A stretch of 64,000 nt of DNA. Source: Streptomonospora sp. PA3 (GTDB lineage: Bacteria; Actinomycetota; Actinomycetes; Streptosporangiales; Streptosporangiaceae). The position numbers were made by a program, and so were the translations under genes. A model generated the notes under the pieces. It did no database searches. It worked only from the letters and a program-made list of their open reading frames with translations, and was not told where the DNA came from. Shown in pieces: positions 1-7,765 of this stretch. How positions within the stretch are numbered: position 1 is the stretch's first letter; the number at the start of each line of letters is the position of its first letter. The stretch lies in NCBI RefSeq assembly GCF_009728995.1, contig NZ_VTZW01000003.1, forward strand, positions 470,341 to 534,340. The letters run 5' to 3'.

Positions 1-1063
1 GGGGGCGGCGAGGGCGGTGGTGGGAGCCGCCTACGTTCAAGGAGTCGGTCACCACAGGAGGTTGCGGCAATGGGGCTGTGATGCGCGAAGCGCGGTGCGC
101 CAGCTTGCCGCCGAGCGGCGGTGCACCTTTGCGTCGGAGGCCCGCCACCGGTGGTACGGCACCGTCTGACAGGTGCAGCGTGCGCTCGGCGGCAAGCTGT
201 GACCGCGCTTCGCGAGGCGCACCCATTGCCGCAGCCTCGGTGGTGGCCGCCGCGGGTGGTGCCCGGTGGGTTCCTGCAAGGCGGCCCCCGCCGTTGTTAG
301 ACACGGCTCGGGCGGGCTGTTTCGGGTGTTTCGCCTCGCGTTGGGTCGACGATGCCCGCCGATGGTGCGCGGTGGGGCTGCTCGGCGCACCCGGACACCG
401 GAGTTTCCGGGATGCGGAAGGAATCCGGGATCTTTTGTCCGGAATGCCCGGCTGTGGCGGGGGGTGGAGGCGGCCGGGCTGCCACGAGGTGCGCGTTTGG
501 ATCGCTTCGGGTGCGGATCCCCGGTCCAAATGCCATGATCATCGCCGATCCGGGTCGTGCGGGCCGCCCCGGCGCCCCCGTATACCGGACATCGCGGGAG
601 GATTCGACGCCGCGGACGACCCTCCGCGCGGCCGGAGTTCGCCCCGGCGGTCGCGCGGCGCGCCTCGTCGCCCCGCCGCCGCCTCGAAGGTTCCGAATGT
701 CGGGTTTCTGTGTCCGGGTTCCGCGTCGAGGGTGTCGCCAGGGTCACTTTCGGCGCCGAGCGTGGCCCCACAACCACCCTCAACGCGACCGGGGCCGGAG
801 CGGGTCGAACCAAACCGGGTCTTCGGGGTTTCTGGCAGGCTGTTCCGGCGGACTGGACACACCAGAAGGCCACCCGCGCGCCCCCGTCGCTTGCCGCACC
901 GGCGGGCACCCGAACCGATGGGCACGGGCCGAGCCCCCCGCCGACCTCGCCGCCTCGCCGCCTGCCCACCACCGCGCACCGGACGCGATGACCGCCGACC
1001 CGAACTTCCGGCGTGCTCGCTGCTCTCGTTGCGCGGGTCACCCGGCGGCGGTCGGGGCGGGGG
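1..1063. other. Gene-poor stretch at the window start
   Basis: No reading frame here looks like a real protein. The long open frames on both strands are Arg/Pro/Ala-rich and start without a ribosome binding site, as expected for random open frames in very GC-rich DNA. The only organised structure I see is the palindromic repeat at 46-274. The remainder may be the flank of a gene outside the window. Confidence 0.6.
46..274 (-). repeat. Dispersed palindromic repeat, fifth copy with inverted core
   Basis: Same element as the four tandem copies at 47422-48700. The arms are GCGGCAATGGG (left) and CCCATTGCCGC (right), then CAGCTTGCCGCCGAGC and its complement, around a CCACCGGTGG core. The outer flanks (GTCACCACAGGAGG on the left, a GGTGGGTTCC end on the right) match the tandem copies in the plus orientation. 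The inner part from about 75 to 220 matches them only as reverse complement, most closely the copy at 48062-48378. Strand is given for the inner core. Confidence 0.8.
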
Positions 1064-1945
1064 CTACCTCCTGTCGCGGGTGCCCGGCAGGATCCCCTCC
1101 GCGTTCAGGGTCGCGACGAAGGGCGCCGTCAGTTCGGCGAGGCGCTCGCAGCCGTCGCGGCCGATGGCCGCATAAGGCTCGGCCGACAGGACGTCGGTGC
1201 GCGTCTCCAGGTCGCTGCGCAGGGTGCGTCCGGCGTCGGTCAGTGAGGGCACGCCCTCGGCGTCGACGGTCACGAGCCCGCGCTCGACCGCCCCGCGCAC
1301 GCCCGCGTCCCACTGCTCCCGGCTCCACCCGCGGCTCTTGAGCAGGAAGGAGATCTTGAAGGCGCCGGTGGCCGCGTGCGTCACCAGGGCGTCCAGCGGT
1401 GCGACCCCGGCGTCGACGAGCGCGGCGATGTGCCCGTCCCCGCGGAACTCGCGCAGCAGAGTGGCCGCGTGCCAGAGCACCATGTGCGGTTCCGCCGGCC
1501 ACTCCAGTCCGGCGTGTCCGGCGAAGAGCGGCCGCCCGTGCCCCAGGTCGGCGGCCGACAGGGCGGCCGTGCGGGCGAGCTCGGCGGCCTCCTTGAGCTG
1601 CCGGGAGCCGATCGCGTCCTCGCCGAGGATGCGGCGCAGCGCCTGGTCGGCGATGTCGTGGCGGGCCTGCAGCACCGTCTCGGGCGAGGCGTGCGCCCAG
1701 GCCTGCGGGATGACCGTGCGGATCACCTCGGGGTTGAAGTTGTAGAAGGCGGCCGCCACAGTGCCCGGGCCGACCGCCCCCATCGCCGCCGAGCGGGAGG
1801 CGAAGTAGGCCATCGCGGCGCCGTCCAGCCCGATGGCGGAGTAGCGCTCCCGGCGCTCCGGTGCGAAGTAGACCAGGATGTGGATCGGCTCCAGTGCCGA
1901 CCACGCGCTGCGGGCGTGGTCGGGCGTCGGCGCGTTGTGGGGCAT
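1064..1945 (-). CDS. SCO6745-type (HTH_67-like) family protein
   Basis: A 293-residue protein resembling the actinobacterial SCO6745 family, a mostly helical protein of unsettled function whose C-terminal half looks like a winged-helix fold. Composition and internal order match the family from an N-terminal LEPIHILVYFAPE segment to a C-terminal stretch ending in ATLNAEGILPGTRDRR. No catalytic motif or membrane segment is visible. The ATG at 1945 is chosen because GGAGGAG lies just upstream on the minus strand; the open frame extends 132 codons further, but that part is low-complexity. It is divergent from the carboxylesterase at 2265 with a 319-bp gap. The family assignment is from memory of sequence style, and function is unknown. 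Confidence 0.65.
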   Translation of the reverse strand: MPHNAPTPDHARSAWSALEPIHILVYFAPERRERYSAIGLDGAAMAYFASRSAAMGAVGPGTVAAAFYNFNPEVIRTVIPQAWAHASPETVLQARHDIADQALRRILGEDAIGSRQLKEAAELARTAALSAADLGHGRPLFAGHAGLEWPAEPHMVLWHAATLLREFRGDGHIAALVDAGVAPLDALVTHAATGAFKISFLLKSRGWSREQWDAGVRGAVERGLVTVDAEGVPSLTDAGRTLRSDLETRTDVLSAEPYAAIGRDGCERLAELTAPFVATLNAEGILPGTRDRR

Positions 1946-2172
1946 GGCGGACTCCTCCGGGGCGATGCGTGCGGACGGGCGGCCGCTCCCGTGGGCGCGG
2001 CCGCCGCGTGCGGAACTCGGGGACCTCGGGTCCGGGCGGGTGTGCACTCGTCGGGGTCGGTCGCTCTCCGGCCGCCGCCCGGGGGCGGCCGCCTTGCACC
2101 GCAAGGCTAGACAAGGCGCGTCCCGCGGGCCACGGCCGCCCCCGGATCGCCCATTGCTCCGCGGGACGCGCC

Positions 2173-2202
2173 TTGACACCGACCGGTCGGTTTGCGTAGG
2201 AA
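2173..2202 (+). promoter_or_regulatory. Promoter with embedded operator palindrome
   Basis: A perfect TTGACA (2173-2178) is followed after 18 bp by TAGGAA (2197-2202), a plausible -35/-10 pair for the esterase gene starting at 2265. The spacer contains the perfect 14-bp palindrome ACCGACCGGTCGGT (2178-2191). Palindromes of this kind, overlapping a promoter, are typical TetR-family operators. No TetR gene lies in the window, so the regulator would be encoded elsewhere. Confidence 0.6.
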
Positions 2203-2264
2203 CGACTACGGCGGTGCGCCGGATCGGCGGCCCACCGGACCGGCGACCGCAATGGGGAGCGCAC

Positions 2265-3755
2265 ATGCAGGCCCTGGCCACGATCACGTCCGGACGTCTC
2301 AGCGGTGCCGTCGAGGGCGGTGTGAGCGTCTTCCGCGGCATCCCCTACGCCGCCCCGCCGGTGGGAGAGGCGCGCTTGGCCGCGCCCCGCCCGCCCGAGC
2401 CGTGGACCGGCGTGCGCGAGGCGGTGGAGTACGGTCCGACCGCTCCCCACCCGCCCTACGAGGAGGGCATGGCAGACACGCTGCCCGAGCGCGTCATCCC
2501 CGGCGACGAGTACCTCAACCTGAACGTGTGGACGCCGGGCACCGGCGAGCGCGGACTTCCGGTCATGGTGTGGATCCACGGCGGCGCCTTCACCAACGGC
2601 TCCGGGGCAGAACCCGGCTACGAGGCGAGCGCCTTCGCCCGCAGCGGCGCCGTCGCCGTCACCCTCAACTACCGCCTGGGCGCCGAGGGGTTCGCACTCG
2701 TCGACGGTGCACCGGCCAACCGCGGCCTGCTCGACCAGATCGCGGCGCTGGAGTGGGTGCGCGACAACATCGCCGCGTTCGGCGGCGACCCCGGTCGAGT
2801 CACCGTCTTCGGCGAATCCGCCGGGGCGATGAGCGTGGTCACGCTGATGGCGATCCCGCGCGCCCGCGCCCTGTTCCGCCGCGCCATCGCCCAGTCCGGC
2901 GCCGGGCACACCACCCTGCGCGCCGAGGACGCCCGGACCGTGGCGCGGGTGCTCGCCGAGCGCCTGGGGGTCGCGCCGACGGGAGCCGGCCTCGGCGCCG
3001 TCCCGGCCAAGCGGCTGCAGGAGGAGCAGAGCCGCATCGTCGCCGAGCTGCGCGGCCGGGCCGACAAGGAGCTGTGGGGCGAGCGGCTCACCGCCCTGGG
3101 CGCTCTGCCGTTCTCCCCGGCCGTCGACGGCGAGCTGCTGGCCCGGCGCCCGATCGACGCGCTGCGCGCGGGCGAAGCCGCGGACAAGGACCTGCTGATC
3201 GGCACCACCACCGAGGAGTACCGGCTCTTCCTGGCCGCCCCCGGCCTGATCGACCACATCCGCGAGGAGCACGTCGCCGCCCAGGCCGCAGGCACCGGAC
3301 TCGCGCCCGAGGCCGCCGGCGTCTACCTGGACCGCAACGCGAGTCCCGGAGACGCCCTCGCCGAGCTGGGCACCGACGCCGTCTTCCGCATCCCCGCCCA
3401 CCGCGTGCTGGAGGCGCGGGCGGCCGCCGGCGGCAGCGGAGGCACCTTCGGCTACGAGTTCGCCTGGCGCTCCCCGCGCTTCGGCGGCCGCCTGGGCGCC
3501 TGCCACGCCCTGGAGATCCCGTTCGTGTTCGACAACCTGGGCGACGGCCGCAACCTGGCGGGACCGCGGGCGCCGCAGCCGCTCGCCGACGCGATGCACA
3601 CGGCCTGGCTCCGCTTCGCCGCCGCCGGCGACCCCGGCTGGCCGCAGTGGGACCCGGGCCGGCGCCCGTTCATGCGCTTCGACGACCCGGAATCGGCCCT
3701 GGTGGAGGACCCGCACGCCCGGACCCGGCGGCTGTGGGAGGGGCTGCTCGACTGA
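2265..3755 (+). CDS. Type B carboxylesterase / lipase family protein
   Basis: A 496-residue alpha/beta hydrolase of the carboxylesterase type B family, hydrolysing carboxylic esters; the substrate is unknown. The N-terminus has the family hallmark FRGIPYAAPPVGEARL. An oxyanion-hole segment WIHGGAFTNG is followed by the nucleophile elbow GESAGA with Ser185. An acidic residue in the TTTEEYRLF segment near 317 and His414 in GACHALEIPF complete the likely triad. There is no signal peptide, so it is probably cytoplasmic. The ATG at 2265 is preceded by GGGGAGC. Length is normal for bacterial family members. A TTGACA promoter with an internal palindrome lies 63-92 bp upstream. Confidence 0.9.
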   Translation: MQALATITSGRLSGAVEGGVSVFRGIPYAAPPVGEARLAAPRPPEPWTGVREAVEYGPTAPHPPYEEGMADTLPERVIPGDEYLNLNVWTPGTGERGLPVMVWIHGGAFTNGSGAEPGYEASAFARSGAVAVTLNYRLGAEGFALVDGAPANRGLLDQIAALEWVRDNIAAFGGDPGRVTVFGESAGAMSVVTLMAIPRARALFRRAIAQSGAGHTTLRAEDARTVARVLAERLGVAPTGAGLGAVPAKRLQEEQSRIVAELRGRADKELWGERLTALGALPFSPAVDGELLARRPIDALRAGEAADKDLLIGTTTEEYRLFLAAPGLIDHIREEHVAAQAAGTGLAPEAAGVYLDRNASPGDALAELGTDAVFRIPAHRVLEARAAAGGSGGTFGYEFAWRSPRFGGRLGACHALEIPFVFDNLGDGRNLAGPRAPQPLADAMHTAWLRFAAAGDPGWPQWDPGRRPFMRFDDPESALVEDPHARTRRLWEGLLD

Positions 3756-3824
3756 CAGGCGGCCGGCGGTTCGGCCGGATCGCGTGTCCGGCTCCCGACC
3801 GGGGCGCCAAGAGCCGAGCTCAAC

Positions 3825-4358
3825 CTACAGCGGCGGCGTCTGCGCCGGTGCGGGGGCCGCCGCGGGGCCGGAGTCCGCCTTCTCGCGCGCCCGCTGCTGG
3901 GCCTCCAGCACCGTCTCCTCGGCCGAGGCGCGATCCTGCCAACCGCGCACCTCCGAGCTCTTGCCGGGCTCCAGCCGCTTGTAGATGTCGAAGAAGTGCG
4001 TGATCTCCTGGAGCTGGAACTCGGGCATGTTGCGCAGGTCGCGGATGTGGTCCAGGCGGGGGTCGCCCACCGGCATGCACAGGACCTTGGCGTCGGGGCC
4101 GCGCTCGTCCTGCATCCAGAAGACCGCGACGGGGCGCACCCGCACCACGCAGCCGGGGAAGGAGCGCTTCTCCAGCGGCACCATGGCGTCCAGCGGCTCG
4201 CCGTCCTCCGCCAGGGTCTCGGGGATGTAGCCGTAGTCCGCGGGGTACTGCGTCGAGGTGAACAGGGTCCGGTCCAGCCGGATGCGGCCGACCCGGTGGT
4301 CCATCTCGTACTTGTTCTGCGACCCCTGCGGGATCTCGACGACCATGTCGAGTTCCAT
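3825..4358 (-). CDS. ppa: Inorganic pyrophosphatase, family I, with D-to-E change in signature
   Basis: A 177-residue soluble family I inorganic diphosphatase, which hydrolyses pyrophosphate to phosphate and pulls biosynthetic reactions forward. Visible family segments are VEIPQGSQNKYE, RLDRTLFTSTQYPADYGYI, the metal-binding signature, DERGPDAKVLCMP and HFFDIYKRLEPGK. The signature normally reads DGDPLD; here it is DGEPLD, with Glu54 where the Asp thought to act as catalytic base usually sits (E. coli Asp67). The codon is GAG at 4197-4199. A C-terminal extension rich in Ala/Pro/Gln follows residue 155. The ATG at 4358 has an excellent GAGGAGGGG upstream. It is convergent with the esterase. 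A second, canonical enzyme may exist elsewhere. Confidence 0.88.
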   Translation of the reverse strand: MELDMVVEIPQGSQNKYEMDHRVGRIRLDRTLFTSTQYPADYGYIPETLAEDGEPLDAMVPLEKRSFPGCVVRVRPVAVFWMQDERGPDAKVLCMPVGDPRLDHIRDLRNMPEFQLQEITHFFDIYKRLEPGKSSEVRGWQDRASAEETVLEAQQRAREKADSGPAAAPAPAQTPPL

Positions 4359-4707
4359 GCGTACCCCTCCTCGCGGTGGTTCGGTGGCGGCGCCGCGCCG
4401 GCGGGCACGGCGGTCGCCGCCTTCGCCTCTCCCCGTGGCGCTCCGACGCGGCCGTTGCAGCGGCGGCGGTTCCGCTCCGCGCCGCGGCACCCGGTGCCTG
4501 CGTGCGCCGGTCGCCACGCCGCACGCTACCTGCGGACCGGCCCCGCTGCGCAGGCGGCCCCTGCCCAGCGGTCCCGGGCCGGGCGCGCTGGACGCCCCCT
4601 ACCCCCGATTCCGCCGGGCGTGCACCCGCGAACGCGCCGGTGCGGTGACACATGCGACACCGCCCAGCCCCCGGTCCGCCGGAGGTGTCCGCCGGCGGGG
4701 CGCCGCG
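4359..4707. other. Intergenic region between sulfatase and ppa
   Basis: No gene seen. It presumably carries the ppa promoter (reading minus) and the end of the sulfatase transcript. A short inverted repeat GCGGTG...CACCGC around 4642-4663 lies about 45 bp downstream of the sulfatase stop and could be a weak terminator. No clear -35/-10 pair was recognised. Confidence 0.4.
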
Positions 4708-6018
4708 TCAGGGCGCGGGCGCGATCTCGGGGTACTCGCCCGTCTCCGCCAGGCGCTGGGCGAGGCGCTCGCGCAGCGGCCCCAGCACCTCGGCCGCTTC
4801 GGGCGCTGATACCAGGTTGCGAAGCTCGTGCGGGTCGTTGTCCAAGTCGTAGAGGTAGGCGTCGACGTAGCGGTCGGCCGCGGGCGTGTCCCAGGCGTCG
4901 GCGCCGGGCGCCACCACCCCGTACTTCCACCGCGGGGTGCGCAGCGCCCGGCCCAGCTCCGACTCGCTGATCTGCACCAGAACGTCGTCGGGCCGGTCGT
5001 CGGGGGCGCCGCGCACCAGTGGCAGCAGCGAGCGCCCGGCCATGTCCGCTGGCACGGCGAGCCCGGCCGCGTCCAGCAGCGTCGGCGGCAGATCGATGTG
5101 GCTCACCAGCCGCGTGATCGGCCGGCCGGTGTCCAGCCCGGGTCCGCGCAGGGCGGTGGGCACGCGGATGGAGGCGTCGTGGCAGCTGCGCTTGTACTCG
5201 TCGTTGCGGGTCTTGAAGTGGCACCCGTGGTCGGAGGTGAACAGCACGACGGTGTCCTCGGCCAGGCCGTGCTCCTCCAGCGCCGCGAGCACCCTGCCCA
5301 GGCACTCGTCGAGCCGCTTGACCATGCCCAGGTAGCCGCCGAGGTGCTCGGCGGAGTTGCCGCCCAGAGCCGCGAGGTCGCCCGGCGCCCACGCGCCCTG
5401 GTAGCGGTCGCTGTAGCCCTCGGGGGCGGGGTAGTCGTCGCGCTGGTTCTGGTGATGGGGCTCCAGGAAAGACAGGAACAGGAAGAAGGGCGCGTCGCGC
5501 TCGCGGGTGATGAAGTCGACGGCCGCGCCGGTCAGCGCGTCGGCGCGGTAGCCGGACAGCTCGCGGGCCAGGCCGTCGCCGTCGTAGAGCGTGGTCTCGT
5601 AGGCGTCGGAGGTGAACTCCAGGAGGTTGGCCGCCAGCCAGTACCGGTACCCGCCGCGCTGTTCGGGCCGCACCGGTCCGGCGGTGTCGGTGTCGCCCAG
5701 GTGCCACTTGCCGATGTAGCCGGTGTCGTAGCCGGCCTCGTTGAAGTGGTCGGCGAGGGTGGGGGTGTCCTCGGGCAGCGGGATGTTGTTGCGGAAGCAG
5801 CCGAGCTGGGCGGGGTAGCGCCCGGTCTGCAGCGAGGCTCGGGAGGGCGCGCACACCGGCTGGCAGGTGAAGGAGCTCTCCACGTGCACCCCCTCCTCGG
5901 CCATCCGGTCGAAGTTGGGGGTCAGCCCCAGCGGGTTGCCGTGCACCCCCGCGGTGTCCCACCGCTGCTGGTCGGTGAAGAACACGATGACGTTGTTGCG
6001 GCCGGTTGTGCTGCTCAC
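4708..6018 (-). CDS. Sulfatase, Cys-type (arylsulfatase family)
   Basis: A 436-residue type I sulfatase that would cleave sulfate esters using a formylglycine made from Cys56 in the signature CAPSRASLQTGR. The N-terminal metal-binding segment VIVFFTDQQRWDT is present, as are GYIGKWHLGD near 108 and the C-terminal metal-site segment LFTSDHGCHFKTRND. There is no signal peptide, so it probably acts in the cytoplasm on an imported substrate, consistent with the permease gene just upstream. It would need a formylglycine-generating enzyme, not seen in this window. The GTG at 6018 follows GAGGAAA. It is second in a probable two-gene operon with the MHS permease (129-bp gap). The true substrate cannot be told from sequence. 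Confidence 0.9.
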   Translation of the reverse strand: MSSTTGRNNVIVFFTDQQRWDTAGVHGNPLGLTPNFDRMAEEGVHVESSFTCQPVCAPSRASLQTGRYPAQLGCFRNNIPLPEDTPTLADHFNEAGYDTGYIGKWHLGDTDTAGPVRPEQRGGYRYWLAANLLEFTSDAYETTLYDGDGLARELSGYRADALTGAAVDFITRERDAPFFLFLSFLEPHHQNQRDDYPAPEGYSDRYQGAWAPGDLAALGGNSAEHLGGYLGMVKRLDECLGRVLAALEEHGLAEDTVVLFTSDHGCHFKTRNDEYKRSCHDASIRVPTALRGPGLDTGRPITRLVSHIDLPPTLLDAAGLAVPADMAGRSLLPLVRGAPDDRPDDVLVQISESELGRALRTPRWKYGVVAPGADAWDTPAADRYVDAYLYDLDNDPHELRNLVSAPEAAEVLGPLRERLAQRLAETGEYPEIAPAP

Positions 6019-6147
6019 TGCGGTTTCCTCGTCTTCACGCCGTGGCGCGGCGCGCCCCCGGCGCCGCGCCTGCCTGCGGTCTGGGCCCGGTCCCCGCCGC
6101 GGCGGGGACCGGGATCGCCTGTGCGGGACGGGGCCCGCGGGCTCGGG

Positions 6148-7479
6148 TCAGTCGGGCACCTTGCCGACCGCGGCCGTCTCCTGCTCGCGCTCGGCGGTGT
6201 CCACGTGCCGGGTCTCGTGCATGAACAGGGTTGAGACGACCGAGATCGCGCCGAGGCCGACGACCAGCAGCGCCACCGGCCAGACCGCCTCGTTGCTCGC
6301 GATCAGCAGCGAGGTGGCGATGGCGGGGACGAATCCGGCGCACATCGCCGAGGACTGGTAGGCGAAGGACATGCCGGAGTAGCGCACCTTCACGCTGAAC
6401 ATCTCGGTGAACAGGGTGGCCTGCAGGCTGGACATGCACACCGCGCCGCCGATCGCGGCCATGCCCATGGCCGTCCACGCCCACCACGTGCTGCCCATCT
6501 CCAGCAGCCAGAAGTAGGGGAAGGCGGTCAGCGCCACCAGCACCCCGCCGGCCAGGTACATCGGGCGGCGCCCGACCCGGTCGGAGATCGCCCCGGCCAC
6601 CGGCATCAGCGCCAGGCCGACGATGTTGTAGACGACGATCCCGGTCAGCGCCACGCCCTGGGCGAAGCCGAGCGACGTGGTCAGGAAGCTGATGGCGAAG
6701 GGCTGGTAGATCTGGGAGGTCCCGGCCTCGCCCAGGCGGGCGCCGAACCCGACGATGATGCTGCGCGGGTGGCGCTTCAGCGCGGTCCACAGCGGGACGC
6801 GGGCCACGGCGTCGGCCTTCTTGACGCGCTCGAAGGCCGGCGTCTCCGCGATCTTCAGCCGCACCATCAGCCCGACCACCAGCAGCACGGCGCTGAGCAG
6901 GAAGGGGATGCGCCAACCCCAGGCCAGGAAGGCGTCGTCGGGCAGCAGCGCGAACAGGCTGACCACCGAGACCGCGATGAGGTACCCGATGGGGCCGCCC
7001 AGCTGCGGCAGGCTCCCCCAGAACCCGCGCCGGCTGCGCGGCGCGTGCTCCACGGTCAGCAGCGACGCGCCGCCGAACTCGCCGCCCAGCCCGAGGCCCT
7101 GCACCAGGCGCAGCGTGACGAGCAGGATCGGCGCCCAGACGCCGATGGTGTTGAAGTCGGGCAGCAGCCCGATGAGGAAGGTGGCGCCGCCGATGATCAG
7201 CATCGTGGCGACCAGGATCTGCTTGCGCCCGACCCGGTCGCCGAGGTGGCCGAACAGCAGGGCGCCGATGGGCCGCGAGACGAACCCGACGCCGAAGGTC
7301 GCCAGGGAGGCGAGGGTGCCCACGAGGGGGTCGGCGTTGGGGAAGAACAGCTCGTTGAAGACCAGTGCGGCCGAAAGCCCGTAGAGGTTGAAGTCGTACC
7401 ACTCCAGCAGCGCGCCGGAGAGGCTGGCCGCGACGACCTTGGACATGGGTTGGCGGGTGGATTCGCTTCGGCTTGTCAT
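6148..7479 (-). CDS. MFS transporter, metabolite:H+ symporter (MHS) family
   Basis: A 443-residue inner-membrane symporter of the MHS branch (ShiA/ProP-like) of the major facilitator superfamily, with about 12 hydrophobic segments. Hallmarks are ALLEWYDFNLYGLSAALVF near the start, the loop GHLGDRVGRKQ between helices 2 and 3, and its second-half counterpart SDRVGRRP. It presumably imports an organic anion, perhaps the sulfated substrate of the sulfatase encoded downstream. The ATG at 7479 is preceded by AAAAGGG. It is divergent from the LacI regulator, with a LacI-type operator at 7625-7640 about 150 bp upstream of the start, so sugar-responsive control is likely. Confidence 0.88.
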   Translation of the reverse strand: MTSRSESTRQPMSKVVAASLSGALLEWYDFNLYGLSAALVFNELFFPNADPLVGTLASLATFGVGFVSRPIGALLFGHLGDRVGRKQILVATMLIIGGATFLIGLLPDFNTIGVWAPILLVTLRLVQGLGLGGEFGGASLLTVEHAPRSRRGFWGSLPQLGGPIGYLIAVSVVSLFALLPDDAFLAWGWRIPFLLSAVLLVVGLMVRLKIAETPAFERVKKADAVARVPLWTALKRHPRSIIVGFGARLGEAGTSQIYQPFAISFLTTSLGFAQGVALTGIVVYNIVGLALMPVAGAISDRVGRRPMYLAGGVLVALTAFPYFWLLEMGSTWWAWTAMGMAAIGGAVCMSSLQATLFTEMFSVKVRYSGMSFAYQSSAMCAGFVPAIATSLLIASNEAVWPVALLVVGLGAISVVSTLFMHETRHVDTAEREQETAAVGKVPD

Positions 7480-7624
7480 GTCAGCCCTTTTCTTCGGCGA
7501 TGGCGCGGGCGGCCGCCGGCCGAGGCGGGATGCGGCGGGATGCGGGCGATGGGGCGGGCGGCCGGGCGGAGATCGGGCGGACCGACCGGCGCGCCGGAGG
7601 CCGCGGCGAGTACGGCGCGGCGTG

Positions 7625-7640
7625 TGTTATTCGATTAACA
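7625..7640. promoter_or_regulatory. LacI-type operator between permease and lacI-like gene
   Basis: A 16-bp dyad, TGTTATTCGATTAACA, with the central CG typical of LacI/GalR operators; only one base pair per arm breaks symmetry. It stands in an AT-richer patch between divergent genes and so could control both the permease-sulfatase operon and the regulator itself. Confidence 0.65.
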
Positions 7641-7753
7641 TGACGCACGTTACAACGCTCCCGCCCGGCTCGTCCAGCGACCAGCCGCGTGGCCGCCGGA
7701 GGTCCGGGCCCCGCTGCTCCGCTCCCGCCCGGCCGCGCCGGGCGGCGGCGGGC

Positions 7754-7759
7754 TAGTCT
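7754..7759 (+). promoter_or_regulatory. -10 hexamer directly upstream of lacI-like start
   Basis: TAGTCT ends 6 nt before the GTG at 7766, and no ribosome binding site intervenes. A transcript started about 7 nt downstream of this -10 would begin at the start codon, i.e. be leaderless. Confidence 0.5.
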
Positions 7760-7765
7760 GCAGGT

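Noticed and set aside
78-1341. Overlapping plus-strand open frames in the first kilobase
   Set aside because: No start signal, no recognisable domain, and they cross the palindromic repeat; treated as non-coding.
1038-3716. An 892-codon open frame on the minus strand opposite the esterase gene
   Set aside because: Arg/Gly/Ala-rich antisense shadow of two well-supported genes (SCO6745-type protein and esterase); no family features.
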